Of a stretch of 64,000 bases of DNA, positions 1 through 9,039 are shown piece by piece. This stretch comes from G963704535 sp963704535 (GTDB lineage: Bacteria > Chloroflexota > Chloroflexia > Chloroflexales > Roseiflexaceae), in the NCBI GenBank assembly GCA_963704535.1, contig OY969916.1:10168001-10232000 (forward strand), written 5' to 3'. The notes under the pieces were generated by a model that did no database searches, was not told the DNA's origin, and saw only the letters and a list, made by a program, of their open reading frames with translations. The position numbers were made by a program, and so were the translations under genes. The stretch's first letter is position 1, and each line of letters begins with the position of its first letter.

Positions 1-66
1 ATGGGCGCATGCTCGCTACGGGCTCCGAGCATGGAACTGTGTTTCTGTGGCAAATTCCTGCTCCAT

Positions 67-133
67 CCGCGAATAACGCTAATCGACGCGAATATGAGGC
101 AATGTATTCGCGAATATTCGCCCAATTCGCGGC
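67..133. repeat. dispersed GCGAAT-type palindromic repeat
   Basis: An A+T-richer stretch made of overlapping palindromes around the core GCGAATATTCGC. Its left half (ATCCGCGAATAACGCTAATC) recurs at about 20496-20524 and its right half, including CGAATATTCGC, recurs inverted at 7735-7765. The copies sit only between genes, so I read this as a small non-coding repeat family. Function unknown. Confidence 0.7.
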
Positions 134-153
134 TTCTCTACCTGTGTTCTAGT

Positions 154-241
154 GGCTTACCACACAGATTTTGCGGTGTGGTGGAGGCTTGGAGGGGGCC
201 ACCTCCTCCAAACCACCCCGCAAAACTACTGTGGTGGTCCA
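154..241. repeat. 88-nt hairpin repeat, copy 1 (inverted copy at 63422-63512)
   Basis: This segment upstream of the kinase is nearly the reverse complement of 63422-63512. Both contain GGTGGTTTGGAGG-type arms, a GGCC centre, and CCGCAAAA blocks near the edges, so each can also fold on itself. It lies just before the kinase ribosome binding site and may affect its 5' leader. Confidence 0.7.
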
Positions 242-257
242 CCACGAGGAAACTACT

Positions 258-2126
258 ATGCTGGCGAACGATACATTACTCCAGGATCGCTATCGTGTTA
301 TTGAGCAGATCGGGCGCGGCGGGATGGGCGCCGTGTACAAAGCGATGGACACCCGGCTGCGGAGTGTGGTCGCGCTGAAACAAACGCTGGTCGAGGGCGA
401 ACCGCTCAGTAAAGCCTTCGAGCGCGAGGCTCGGCTGCTCGCTTCGCTGCGACATCCCACGCTGCCGCGTGTGAGTGATCATTTCATCGAAGCGTCAGGC
501 CAGTTTCTTGTGATGGAGTTCATCCCCGGCGCCGACTTGGGTACGATGCTGGCGCAGCGCAAGCGGCCGTTTGATGTGGCTGATGTGCTGCGCTGGGGCG
601 ACGAACTTCTCGATGTGCTCGACTATCTGCATAGCCGCACTCCGCCGGTCGTCCACCGCGATATTAAACCGCAGAACCTGAAGCTGACCGACCGGAACGA
701 GATGATTCTGCTCGATTTCGGACTCGCCAAAGGCTCGCTGGCGCACACGCGGGTGACATCGACCGGGAGTATCTTCGGCTATACACCGCACTACGCGCCG
801 CTGGAGCAGATTCACAGCACTGGTACTGATTGCCGCAGCGATCTGTACTCGCTTGCCGCGACACTGTATCACTTGATGACCGACCGGACGCCGGTCGATG
901 CAGTGACGCGCGCCACCGCGAGGGTCAATGATGAGCCAGATCCGCAGATCCCCGCCAACGAAGTTAACCCGAATGTACCGCCGGCGATTGCAGCTCTCCT
1001 GCACCAGGCGATGTCACTGAAGGCCAATCAGCGCCCGCCGACGGCCGCAGCAATGCGAACCGCGTTGCGTAACGCCGCTCAAGGGATCACGCTGGCCGAC
1101 CTCGGCGACAGGACGATCGTGGATATGCCCGACGAACCTTTAACGCCTGAGAAGCCGAAGGAAACGCAGACCAAGGAGCGTAGCGGGCGGCGCCGCGGGT
1201 GGGTCTGGGCGGCAGTCGCAGTTCCTGTGTTGCTGGCAATCGGCGCCGCCGGCCTCTTCTTATCCGGGGCAAACTTGACAGCCTCCCAGCCAACCGCGAC
1301 CTCGGAGTCGATTGTGGCCGCTCCCACGCTCACGTCCGTACCTCCCACGGATGTACCGCCAACGGTCGATATTCTAGCGGCTGCCGGCGCGACCCAAACG
1401 TCGGTTGCACTGCTGGAAGGCGAGACGAGCACGGCCAGAGCCGAGATTGTTAACCGAAACGACGCGACTCGCACAGCGGTAAGCGCGGGCACCGCGGCTG
1501 CCGTGGCTAAAACTGAACAGGCTGCCCAGACCACGCTTGCCGCAGCCAACGCGGAGGCGGCTACGCAGACTGCTCTCGCGGCTGCCAGCGCAGAGGCCGC
1601 TACTCAGGCGGCTCTGGCTGCGGCCAGCGCAGAAGCCGCTACGCAGGCCGCAATAGAGCAGCAGACAGCGTTGGCGCGACCAACAGCCACTCCCCGGCCA
1701 CTGCAGCCGACGCGGGCTCCAGCACCACCGACGGCTGTCCCAGAACAAACGGCGGAATGTAGAGTTCAGGGCAGGGGCAGCCAGTTTGCGGGATCGTGTA
1801 GCCCTGGAGGTCGTATCGGCGGTGTGACGGGATCGTGTATTACCGGCCGCGTCATCGCAAATGATGGGAGCGCTTTCCAAACGGTGCTCCTCTCGGTTGA
1901 CATCGGGGGCAGCACCATCCGGGTACCGCTGGATGGCGGCAGGTACGACGCGAGCAACGGCAGCTACAGCGTGTGCGGGCTTCGGGGTGGAGAATGGGGT
2001 GTGACGGTGATCAATGTGAATCGCGGGAATGGCATCGAAGGGAACCCGGACCAGGCTGGGAGCCAGGTCATCGTCAGGCTCAGCGGCGCCGATGGCGAGC
2101 ATGCGGTCGTGAGCTTCCGAGAGTAG
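258..2126 (+). CDS. membrane-anchored serine/threonine protein kinase with secreted C-terminal domain
   Basis: Hanks-type kinase of 622 aa. The start at 258 is preferred over in-frame 171 because GAGGA precedes it and the kinase fold begins soon after. Residues 12-270 carry the glycine loop (GRGGMGAVYK), catalytic Lys at about 41, HRDIKPQN with Asp135, and DFG with Asp153, so it should be active. One membrane helix lies at about 314-336. Outside it is an Ala/Thr-rich linker with repeated AEAATQAALAAAS-like units, a Pro/Thr stretch, then a cysteine-containing beta-rich domain of about 120 aa. PASTA repeats are absent. This matches Chloroflexota sensor kinases that phosphorylate cytoplasmic targets in response to envelope cues; the ligand cannot be read. 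The gene appears monocistronic. Confidence 0.93.
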   Translation: MLANDTLLQDRYRVIEQIGRGGMGAVYKAMDTRLRSVVALKQTLVEGEPLSKAFEREARLLASLRHPTLPRVSDHFIEASGQFLVMEFIPGADLGTMLAQRKRPFDVADVLRWGDELLDVLDYLHSRTPPVVHRDIKPQNLKLTDRNEMILLDFGLAKGSLAHTRVTSTGSIFGYTPHYAPLEQIHSTGTDCRSDLYSLAATLYHLMTDRTPVDAVTRATARVNDEPDPQIPANEVNPNVPPAIAALLHQAMSLKANQRPPTAAAMRTALRNAAQGITLADLGDRTIVDMPDEPLTPEKPKETQTKERSGRRRGWVWAAVAVPVLLAIGAAGLFLSGANLTASQPTATSESIVAAPTLTSVPPTDVPPTVDILAAAGATQTSVALLEGETSTARAEIVNRNDATRTAVSAGTAAAVAKTEQAAQTTLAAANAEAATQTALAAASAEAATQAALAAASAEAATQAAIEQQTALARPTATPRPLQPTRAPAPPTAVPEQTAECRVQGRGSQFAGSCSPGGRIGGVTGSCITGRVIANDGSAFQTVLLSVDIGGSTIRVPLDGGRYDASNGSYSVCGLRGGEWGVTVINVNRGNGIEGNPDQAGSQVIVRLSGADGEHAVVSFRE

Positions 2127-2137
2127 AGACGCTGCGT

Positions 2138-3304
2138 TCACCCCAACAGGCGTTTCGACGCGATCGCCGCCCCTTCCGACAGCGAGCGCAGCTTGGCCCA
2201 GACGACATCTTCGATCACTATCTTGGACCCGGCGGCGGTCTCAAACCCGCAATCGGTGCCCGCGATGATCCGCTGTGGATCACCCACCGTCCTAGCGATC
2301 CGCTCAATGCGGTCGGCCACGACCGAGGGGTGCTCGACGTAGTTGGTGGTCGTGTCGATCACGCCGGGGATCAGTAGCCGGTCGCCCAGGAAACCGGGAT
2401 CTTCGAAGCAGTGATACTCGTGCGCGTGGCGTGGATTGGCCATGGAGAGCATGATCGCGCCGGCGTTGATCTTGGCGACATCGGGCCAGATATCCTCAAG
2501 CGGTACGTCACAGTCGTGCGGCCCTTCGTAGTTCCCCCAACAGACATGCAGCCGGACCTGCTCGCGTGGGATGCCGTTCAGCGCAGTGTTGATCGCGGCA
2601 ACGACGATCCGAACGAAAGCCAGAAAATCTTCCAGCGGTTTATCCTGAAACAGGGTGTGGCGCTCCAGTGCCAGATCCGGCGCGTCGATCTGGAGGATGA
2701 AGCCGGCCGCCGTGATCGCCATATACTCGGTGCGCAGGGCGGCGGCGAGCGCATGCACATACGCCTCCAAGTCATCGTAGTAGTCGTTCTGCATGCCGGC
2801 CGCGATGATGCCGGGCGACGGCGAGGAGATGAACGCCTCGCTGAAACGGCCACCGATCGGATCGAGCAGGCGCCGAAGCTGGCGACACTCCTGCTCGATC
2901 GGCGCCGAATTGACATAACGGACTTCGCCAATCGCCTTGGGCGCCCGCAGCAGGTCGACGCGCTCGTCCGAGCCCATGGCCTGGCGCCGGCGCTCCAGGC
3001 TGCCGGGGTAGCGGGTCAGGTCGGCCATGATCGGGCGCGTGCCGGTGCCGCCGAATCCGGTCATGCGATGCTGCACATAGGTGAAGAAGCTTTCGCGCGC
3101 CATCTCGCCGTTATTCACGATATCAATGCCGGCTTCGATCTGCCTGGCGATCACTGCGCGGCTGGCCTCCTCGGCGGCCTGCTCCAAGACCGTACCCTCG
3201 ATCGGCTTGCCGGCAAATCTGGCGGTGTGGAGCGCGATCAGCGAGCGTGGCCGGGGCAGGCTGCCCGCATGGGTGGTTAAGATCCGGTCGGTGCTGTGGA
3301 GCAT
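2138..3304 (-). CDS. MetE C-terminal-like methyltransferase (cobalamin-independent methionine synthase superfamily)
   Basis: 388 aa, matching only the C-terminal catalytic barrel of MetE (about 750 aa in full length). The start at 3304 follows a perfect AGGAGG; upstream in-frame starts lack one. Near the N-terminus TTHAGSLPRP is the family signature. LHVCWGN supplies His-x-Cys and GTDCGF a later Cys, the expected zinc ligands for thiol activation. The family transfers methyl groups to thiols (core methionine synthases) or acts in epoxyalkane:CoM chemistry; the substrate cannot be decided here. It converges on the kinase gene with only 11 bases between stops. Confidence 0.85.
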   Translation of the reverse strand: MLHSTDRILTTHAGSLPRPRSLIALHTARFAGKPIEGTVLEQAAEEASRAVIARQIEAGIDIVNNGEMARESFFTYVQHRMTGFGGTGTRPIMADLTRYPGSLERRRQAMGSDERVDLLRAPKAIGEVRYVNSAPIEQECRQLRRLLDPIGGRFSEAFISSPSPGIIAAGMQNDYYDDLEAYVHALAAALRTEYMAITAAGFILQIDAPDLALERHTLFQDKPLEDFLAFVRIVVAAINTALNGIPREQVRLHVCWGNYEGPHDCDVPLEDIWPDVAKINAGAIMLSMANPRHAHEYHCFEDPGFLGDRLLIPGVIDTTTNYVEHPSVVADRIERIARTVGDPQRIIAGTDCGFETAAGSKIVIEDVVWAKLRSLSEGAAIASKRLLG

Positions 3305-3450
3305 CGGTGCCTCCTGTGCATGGGCTTTCCAAGAGTGCGGCGACACCATTCTCTCATCGAATGGCACGCAGAGCAAGTGCGCCCATATGACAAGCGAAGC
3401 TCTCTATGCTAAGATGGGCAATCGTAAGCGGCTGCGCTAATGATTCGGCT

Positions 3451-3491
3451 AAAAGGGGGAGTTTGAGGGGCCGCCCCTCAAGCATATCCCC
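3451..3491. repeat. R1 palindromic repeat
   Basis: Copy of the most frequent intergenic repeat in the window (called R1 here). It reads AAAAGGGGGAGTTTGAGGGG, a short loop, then CCCCTCAA. The arms form a GC-rich hairpin. It lies between divergent genes. Confidence 0.8.
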
Positions 3492-3557
3492 ACCCACACA
3501 TTCCTAAGTGCGTTGTGTGTGCAGCGCATGAAAGTCTAAATTCAAAGGAGAATGAAC

Positions 3558-4379
3558 ATGGCGATCAACCCGATGGCCTACAGCAGCAAGGATGACGTGC
3601 TGGACGTGGTGCGCAGCGAACGAGCCCGGTTCTACGACGTGATCGATACCCCGAGTAACTGGCTCGCCGAGACGCGCTGCGAGGGGTGGCAGGTGCGTGA
3701 TATGGTCGGCCATATGATCGATGTAACCGAGGGCTACCTGGCGCGTTGGGACATGGCCCGCAAAGACGAGCGACCGGACGGGCGCGGCTGGCTGGTGATG
3801 GCTAGCGATCTCAACACGGGCGCGCTGGCGCACCGCAGCCTCCCGCGCGAGGAGGCGATTGCGCGCCTCAAAGCGTCCTCCGACAAGCTGCTGGCAACCT
3901 TCGAGGGCCTGGACGAGGAGCAGTGGAACAGCTTTATGGTGTCGCACGTCTTCTCCGGCCCCACGCCCGCGTTCTGCTACCCGGCCTTCCAGCTCATGGA
4001 TTATGGCGTGCATACCTGGGATATGCACTGGGGCCTGGGCGACAAAGATGCCAAGCTCGACGAGCGCACCGCTGGCCTCTTGATGCCGTATATGTTCATC
4101 GTTTGGCAGTACTCGGTCAACCAGGAAGCGGCCAAGGGCGTCGATATCACCTACGGGATCAAGGTCGATGGCGAGTGGGGCGGCCAATGGAAGCTCAGCG
4201 TCAAGGACGGCCAACTCAGTTACGCGCCCGCCGACGATCTGAGCGATGCTCAGGCGGTCTTCCACTATAAGCACCCCTCGGATATGGTGCTGACCACCTA
4301 CCAGCGCTTCCAAGGCGGCGAGGCAACCGGCGACCCGGAGGTTATCGATAAGGTCAATCATTTGTTCTTCCAGATTTAG
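3558..4379 (+). CDS. maleylpyruvate isomerase-like (MDMPI/DinB fold) protein with SCP2-like C-terminus
   Basis: 273 aa. AAAGGAG is well spaced for ATG 3558; an ATG at 3552 is too close to it. The N-terminal half has the four-helix MDMPI pattern (CEGWQVRDMVGHMIDVTEG), with His in GHMIDV and a later HTWDMHWG segment as likely metal or thiol-cofactor ligands. Residues about 190-270 (GEWGGQWKLSV to the end) resemble an SCP2-type hydrophobic ligand pocket. Characterised relatives use mycothiol or similar thiols in aromatic catabolism or detoxification; no such pathway genes adjoin, so the substrate is open. Confidence 0.8.
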   Translation: MAINPMAYSSKDDVLDVVRSERARFYDVIDTPSNWLAETRCEGWQVRDMVGHMIDVTEGYLARWDMARKDERPDGRGWLVMASDLNTGALAHRSLPREEAIARLKASSDKLLATFEGLDEEQWNSFMVSHVFSGPTPAFCYPAFQLMDYGVHTWDMHWGLGDKDAKLDERTAGLLMPYMFIVWQYSVNQEAAKGVDITYGIKVDGEWGGQWKLSVKDGQLSYAPADDLSDAQAVFHYKHPSDMVLTTYQRFQGGEATGDPEVIDKVNHLFFQI

Positions 4380-4412
4380 ACTGGGTTTTAAGTGATGCCG
4401 TTCTCTCTTACA

Positions 4413-4577
4413 GTGTGGGTGGGGGAGACTGAGAGGGCAGCCCCCTCACCCCCTTTTTCCAGAACTGTGGTGGGGGGAGACTGAGAGGGCAGCCCCCTCA
4501 ACCCCCTTTTTCCAGAACTGTGGTGGGGGGAGACTGAGAGGGCAGCCCCCTCAACCCCCTTTTTTCCAGAACTGTGC
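4413..4577. repeat. three tandem R1-like repeats
   Basis: Three direct copies at 52-53 bp spacing of a unit reading GGGGGAGACTGAGAGGGCAG then CCCCCTCA, T-rich tract and CCAGAACTGTG. Each unit is an R1 hairpin (GAGGGCAGCCCCCTC). The array fills the gap before the GNAT gene and ends with a C5T6 tract. Confidence 0.9.
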
Positions 4578-4591
4578 AGAAAGTAGAGCGC

Positions 4592-5239
4592 ATGCGGCCC
4601 TGGACAATCGAGCACGGCACCCTCTGGGCTATCGATCTCGCTGATCGCCTGCCTCCGCTCTGCCCGGCGCGGGTTGAGGCTGACTTCGTGGAGTTGCGCG
4701 GCGACGATCTGGATGAACTCGCCGGCGCGATGAACCTGCCCACCCCGGAACCGATTCAGCGCCGATTGCAGGGGAGCCGGCGCTGTTTCGGTTTGCGTAT
4801 CGCCGGCCAGATCGCCGCCTATGGCTGGGTGACGCGCGGCGCCGAGTGCGTCGGCGAGCTGGAGCGCGAGTTTCACCTGCGCGACGACGAGGCGTATATC
4901 TGGGATTGTGGTACGGTTGCGGCCTGGCGTGGTCAGCGCTGCTACAGCGCCCTCCTGAGCCATCTCATTCATTTACTTCGGGGCGAGGGCATCCGGCGCA
5001 TCTGGATTGGGGCCTCGCGCCACAATCACGCTTCGACGAGCGGTTTTGTCAACGCCGGCTTTCGCCCGGTGGTGGATCTGACCTACTGCCGGGCGTATCG
5101 CCTGACGTTGATCTGGTTCTACCAGGGCGTCACAGCTCGGCGTCCACTGCTCTCGGCGGCCTACCGCATCCTGCTGAATGCCCATGAGCGGCGTTTCGGG
5201 CCATTGGCGCTCGGTTATCGTTTGAAAGGGGGAGTTTGA
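4592..5239 (+). CDS. GNAT-family N-acetyltransferase
   Basis: 215 aa from ATG 4592; an in-frame ATG at 4574 lies inside the repeat. The GNAT core lies at about residues 65-165: a strand reading FGLRIAGQIAAYGWV, then an acetyl-CoA loop region VAAWRGQRCYSALLSHLI with the R/Q-x-x-G/C-x-G/A-like pattern, then GIRRIWIGASRHN and SGFVNAGF. It probably transfers an acyl group from acetyl-CoA to an amine; the substrate is unknown. The last codons and the TGA stop come from the following R1 repeat (LKGGV-stop), so the repeat seems to have replaced the native C-terminus. Confidence 0.8.
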   Translation: MRPWTIEHGTLWAIDLADRLPPLCPARVEADFVELRGDDLDELAGAMNLPTPEPIQRRLQGSRRCFGLRIAGQIAAYGWVTRGAECVGELEREFHLRDDEAYIWDCGTVAAWRGQRCYSALLSHLIHLLRGEGIRRIWIGASRHNHASTSGFVNAGFRPVVDLTYCRAYRLTLIWFYQGVTARRPLLSAAYRILLNAHERRFGPLALGYRLKGGV

Positions 5240-5346
5240 GGGGGCAGCCCCTCAAGAAACCCCGTTCTACCACGGAACTCTTCCAATTGAAAGGGGGAGT
5301 TTGAGGGGGCAGCCCCTCAAGAAACCCCGTTCTACCACGGAACTCC
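5223..5346. repeat. two tandem R1 repeats
   Basis: Two almost identical units with 65-bp period, each TGAAAGGGGGAGTTTGAGGG + GCAG + CCCCTCAAG + AAACCCCG + TTCTACCACGGAACT. The first supplies the stop codon of the GNAT gene and the second ends at the ribosome binding site of the next gene. Confidence 0.9.
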
Positions 5347-5358
5347 AAAGGAACAGCG

Positions 5359-5961
5359 ATGCAAAAGATTCAAACCCAAGGGGTCCACCATATCACGCTG
5401 GTCGGGGCCAGCCGGCAGGTCTCGATCGACTTCTGGGAGGGGGTGCTGGGCATGCCCTTCATCTTTGAGCAGCCCAACCTGGATCGACCCGACCAGAGCC
5501 ACCTGTATTTCGACCCCGGCGACGGGCGTCTGATCACCGTCTTCACCAATGAGTTGCGTGAGATCGATACCACGCCCAACCCGGAGGGCATCGGCAATAT
5601 CCACCACTTGGCGTTCGCCGTCTCGCGGGCGACCTTCACGCAGGCGGCCCAGCGGCTCGACGAGCGCGGCATCAAGCATACCGGGGAGATCGATCGGGGC
5701 ATCTTTCACTCGATCTACTTCCGCGATCCGCTGGGGCAGCGGATCGAGCTGGCCTGCTACAAGTTCGAGGCGCCGGCCGGCATCACCCACAGTCAGGTCT
5801 TGTTCGAAGCGCACCACCTGCGGGTCGCCGAGGGAGCGTACAATATCAAGGAGTCGCACCTGGCCGACGCGATCGAGCTATTGGTTAGGCGGGCGCAGCC
5901 CTCGCTCTCGGAGGATCGCGAAGCCCGGCACGGCTATCCGCAGAAGGTGGCCGGCCCCTGA
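5359..5961 (+). CDS. VOC (glyoxalase/extradiol dioxygenase) family protein
   Basis: 200 aa; start supported by AAAGGAAC before ATG 5359. Two beta-alpha-beta-beta-beta VOC modules are visible: residues 8-70 begin GVHHITLVG and residues about 78-140 contain NIHHLAFAV and end with RIELACYKFE. The His residues of the two HH motifs and the Glu in RIEL are the expected metal ligands, so a divalent-metal enzyme is likely (ring-cleaving dioxygenase, glyoxalase or isomerase type). The following gene encodes a TPP enzyme in the same direction after a repeat; a shared catabolic role is inference only. Confidence 0.85.
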   Translation: MQKIQTQGVHHITLVGASRQVSIDFWEGVLGMPFIFEQPNLDRPDQSHLYFDPGDGRLITVFTNELREIDTTPNPEGIGNIHHLAFAVSRATFTQAAQRLDERGIKHTGEIDRGIFHSIYFRDPLGQRIELACYKFEAPAGITHSQVLFEAHHLRVAEGAYNIKESHLADAIELLVRRAQPSLSEDREARHGYPQKVAGP

Positions 5962-6025
5962 GAGACTATCTGAAAAGGGGGAGTTTGAGGGGGAAGCCCC
6001 TCAAGAACCCCTCTCCACCACGGAG
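5961..6025. repeat. R1 palindromic repeat
   Basis: R1 copy with the outer arm AGAGACTATCTGAAAAGG, hairpin GTTTGAGGGGG / CCCCTCAAG and the trailing CTCCACCACGGAGG, which itself forms a small hairpin and overlaps the Shine-Dalgarno region of the next gene. Confidence 0.8.
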
Positions 6026-6033
6026 GCGCAGCC

Positions 6034-7719
6034 ATGGAATCCAATGATCGGATCACCGGCGCCAGATTTATTGCCGAGACGCTCAAAGGCTATGGCGTGA
6101 CGCATGTCTTTTATGTGGACGCCATTTTACGCAAGACGATGGTGGATCTGGAAGCGCTCGGTATCCGACGGGTGATCACGCACTCGGAGAAGGCCGCCGC
6201 CTACATGGCCGACGGCTACGCCCGTGTCTCGCACCGGCCCGGAGTTTGTATGGCGCAGTCGGTGGGCGCGGCCAATCTCGCTTCCGGGCTCCAGGATGCG
6301 TACCTGGGTCTTTCGCCGGTGATCGCGCTCACGGGGAAAAAGCCGCCCTTGTTTCAGCATCGTCACGCGTACCAGGAAATTCAGCACGGCCCGCTGTTCG
6401 CGGCTGTCACCAAGTACGACGCGGATGTGGTCACGCCGGCCCAGCTGCCGTACCTGTTGCGCCAGGCTTTTCGCGAGGCTACGTCGGGGGCGCCGGGGCC
6501 GGTGCATCTGGATCTGTTGGGGCACAGTGGGCGGCCTTTGGAGGCGGCCGAGGTGGCTCTGCCCCTTGTGATCGAGGAAACCTTCGCGCACTACCCGCCG
6601 TTTCGGCCCGCGCCGGAAGATGCGGCTGTAGAGCGGGCGGCCCGGGCTATCGCCGCCGCGAAACGGCCCGTGATTGTGGCCGGCGGCGGGGTGCGGCTTG
6701 CTTCAGCCGCCGCCGAGGTGGTCGCGCTGGCCGAGAAACGCTCCATCCCGGTGGCGACCTCGGTCAATGGAAAGGGCACGATTCTTGATGCTCACCCGCT
6801 CAGTGTGGGCGTGGTGGGCACGTACTCGGCCCGCTGCGCCAACCAGGTGGTGTCGGAGGCCGACCTGGTGATCTACATCGGCAGCCACACCGGCGATCAG
6901 GTGACGCACAACTGGACCGTGCCCGGCGCGGGCACGCCAATCGTGCAGATCGACATTGACCCGGCCGAGATCGGCCGCAGCTATGCCGGCGCGATCGGTG
7001 TGGTGGGGGATGCGAAGGTGGCAGTGGCTAGGCTGGTCGCCGCGCTCGACTCGGGGGGCACCGAGGACTCGTGGCTCCAACGCACCCGGATGCTGGTCGG
7101 GGCATGGCAGGAGGTGATTGAACCGTTGCGCTGCTCCGATGCCATCCCCATCCGCCCGGAGCGACTCTGCAAGGAGTTGAGCGATGCTCTACCCGAGGAC
7201 GCCGTGCTGGTGGCTGACACCGGCTATGCTTCGATCTGGACGGCGACGATGGTCCACCTGACGCATCCGGGGCAGACCTATCTGCGGGCGGCCGGCTCGC
7301 TGGGCTGGGGGTTTCCGGCGGCGCTGGGGGCGAAATGCGCTGTGCCCGATCGGCCGGTGATCTGCTTCACGGGCGACGGTGGCTTTTGGTACCACTTGAG
7401 CGAGTTGGAGACGGCCAGCCGTTTTAATATCAACACCGTCACGATCATTAATAATAACAATGGGCTGGCGCAGGGGATCGACGATATTCAGGCGGTCTAT
7501 GGCGGCCGACCGGGCAACCCGGAGGAGCTGTATCGCTTCAATCCGGTCAGCTTCGCCCGGATCGCTCAGGAGATGGGCTGTCTGGGTATTCGCGTGGAGC
7601 ACCCCGACCAGATCGGCGGCGCGATTCGGCAGGCATTGGCGGCCGAGCGGCCAGCCGTCGTTGAGGTCGCGACGGGGCTGCGCTACCGGGCGCCGGAGCC
7701 ATGGGCGCCGGGTGGCTAG
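6034..7719 (+). CDS. thiamine pyrophosphate-dependent enzyme, acetolactate synthase-like large subunit
   Basis: 561 aa, full length for the family. The N-terminal PYR domain has the activating Glu (E52 in SEKAAAYMADGYAR). The middle FAD/DHS-like domain covers about 195-330. The C-terminal PP domain carries the TPP/Mg motif GDGGFWYHLSELE (GDG at 447-449) ending in NNNNG. Relatives decarboxylate 2-oxo acids and join or oxidise the product (acetolactate synthase, glyoxylate carboligase, sulfopyruvate decarboxylase). No small regulatory ilvN-like subunit is adjacent, arguing against biosynthetic acetolactate synthase and for a catabolic 2-oxoacid enzyme. Confidence 0.9.
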   Translation: MESNDRITGARFIAETLKGYGVTHVFYVDAILRKTMVDLEALGIRRVITHSEKAAAYMADGYARVSHRPGVCMAQSVGAANLASGLQDAYLGLSPVIALTGKKPPLFQHRHAYQEIQHGPLFAAVTKYDADVVTPAQLPYLLRQAFREATSGAPGPVHLDLLGHSGRPLEAAEVALPLVIEETFAHYPPFRPAPEDAAVERAARAIAAAKRPVIVAGGGVRLASAAAEVVALAEKRSIPVATSVNGKGTILDAHPLSVGVVGTYSARCANQVVSEADLVIYIGSHTGDQVTHNWTVPGAGTPIVQIDIDPAEIGRSYAGAIGVVGDAKVAVARLVAALDSGGTEDSWLQRTRMLVGAWQEVIEPLRCSDAIPIRPERLCKELSDALPEDAVLVADTGYASIWTATMVHLTHPGQTYLRAAGSLGWGFPAALGAKCAVPDRPVICFTGDGGFWYHLSELETASRFNINTVTIINNNNGLAQGIDDIQAVYGGRPGNPEELYRFNPVSFARIAQEMGCLGIRVEHPDQIGGAIRQALAAERPAVVEVATGLRYRAPEPWAPGG

Positions 7720-7734
7720 GACACCGATAGAGAA

Positions 7735-7765
7735 TCCGCGAATTGGGCGAATATTCGCGCATACG
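7735..7765. repeat. GCGAAT-type palindromic repeat
   Basis: Copy of the repeat at 67-133 in inverted order: CCGCGAATTGGGCGAATATT. It sits between the TPP enzyme and the oxidoreductase. Confidence 0.65.
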
Positions 7766-7801
7766 GGGAGATTTGCCGACGGTCGGCACGGGAGGTAGAA
7801 T

Positions 7802-8905
7802 GTGCCTCGCAAGGGGCAGTTCACGAACCGCATCATGAAAGTCGGACGTATGAATGACCAGCTAGGCTTCGGATTTATCGGGGCTGGCGAGATTGCGCTA
7901 GCCTCCGCCGTAGCGGTACGCGACTCGCAGCATGGGTTTATCGCTCGCGTCCACGACACCCGCGCCGACCTGGCCCAGGACCTGGCCGCGCGCTATGGCG
8001 GCGAACCGGCCGACTTGCTGGCGGCGCTGCTGGCCGATCCCATGGTCGCGGTTGTGTATATTAGCGTGCCCCACCACCTCCACATGACGATCGGCATTCA
8101 GGCGGCCAACGCCCACAAGCACGTCTTACTTGAGAAGCCTATGGGCGTCAGCCCCGATGACGCGCTGGCGGTGATCGATGCCTGCCGCCAGAACGGTGTC
8201 GCGTGTGGGGTGCCCTTTATCGTGCGCTATGCGCCCGCCTACCGCGAGGCGCATGGGTTGGTGCAGGGCGGCGCGATTGGCGAGGTCAGCGGGTTTCGCC
8301 TCACCTATCGTGGCGACAAACCCATCTCCTACTGGAGCGGCGGATATTCGGGGCGCGCGGCGAGCGATTGGCGCCAGCGCCGAGCAACCGCCGGCGGCGG
8401 CGTGCTGCTTATGAACACCATCCACGACCTTGACGCGGTGTTGTGGATCACCGGCCTTGAGGTCGTGCAGGTGCAGGGGCTAGTCACCAACACCAGCAGC
8501 CCTGGTGACGTCGAAGATTACGGGCTGGCGATCCTGCACTGCGCTAGCGGAGCACTCGGCAGCATGGAGGCGCTGGCAGCGCTGCCGGGCGGTCAAGGCC
8601 CCCAACATCGGTGGGTCAACCGCATCTACGGCCGGCAAGGGCAGATCGTGTTGCCGTCGCCATGGGGCAGCGATCCGTTGGCGATCTTCACCCGCGCAAC
8701 CGGACAATGGCAGGAGATCGCGCCCACCCCCAGCGCCCCGGCGCGCCAACTGGCGTTTGACGACTTCGCCGCCGCGATCCTCCAGGGCGCGCCGGTGCCC
8801 ATCCCCGGCGAAGCGGCCCTGCGCGCGAGCCGCGTGGTACACGCGGTGTACGCCGCAGCATTGCAGGGTGCAGGTGTCGGCATCCCCAACTCTGCGAGTG
8901 CGTAA
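7802..8905 (+). CDS. Gfo/Idh/MocA family NAD(P)-dependent oxidoreductase
   Basis: Up to 367 aa from GTG 7802, which has GGAGGT five bases upstream; ATG 7835 or 7850 are possible shorter starts nearer the fold. The Rossmann motif GFIGAGEIA opens the NAD(P) domain, followed by the family EKP motif (LLEKPMGVSPDDA), where the Lys is catalytic. The C-terminal half is the mixed-sheet substrate domain. Members oxidise sugars, inositols or related cyclic alcohols, or reduce imines. Substrate unknown; it may belong with the upstream TPP enzyme. Confidence 0.88.
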   Translation: MPRKGQFTNRIMKVGRMNDQLGFGFIGAGEIALASAVAVRDSQHGFIARVHDTRADLAQDLAARYGGEPADLLAALLADPMVAVVYISVPHHLHMTIGIQAANAHKHVLLEKPMGVSPDDALAVIDACRQNGVACGVPFIVRYAPAYREAHGLVQGGAIGEVSGFRLTYRGDKPISYWSGGYSGRAASDWRQRRATAGGGVLLMNTIHDLDAVLWITGLEVVQVQGLVTNTSSPGDVEDYGLAILHCASGALGSMEALAALPGGQGPQHRWVNRIYGRQGQIVLPSPWGSDPLAIFTRATGQWQEIAPTPSAPARQLAFDDFAAAILQGAPVPIPGEAALRASRVVHAVYAAALQGAGVGIPNSASA

Positions 8906-9039
8906 GTGCTGCTGTCAAAGCCCGTGACCGTCACCAATCGCAAAGGGGCGACGGTGGCGCAAGTAGGATGTGGAGGGAAGCAGAATCATATGTTACAATG
9001 CCGAAAAATTCTGCCCTGAAGCATCAGCGAAGGAAACAT

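Noticed and set aside
1..378. Open frame of 125 codons at the window start
   Set aside because: It runs through repeats and the kinase start in another frame, with no ribosome site and no domain-like sequence.
4413..4577. CRISPR-like three-unit repeat
   Set aside because: The whole unit repeats, including the would-be spacer; it is a tandem R1 hairpin.
6034..7719. Biosynthetic acetolactate synthase (ilvB)
   Set aside because: No ilvN or branched-chain pathway gene nearby; general TPP enzyme is as far as the sequence allows.
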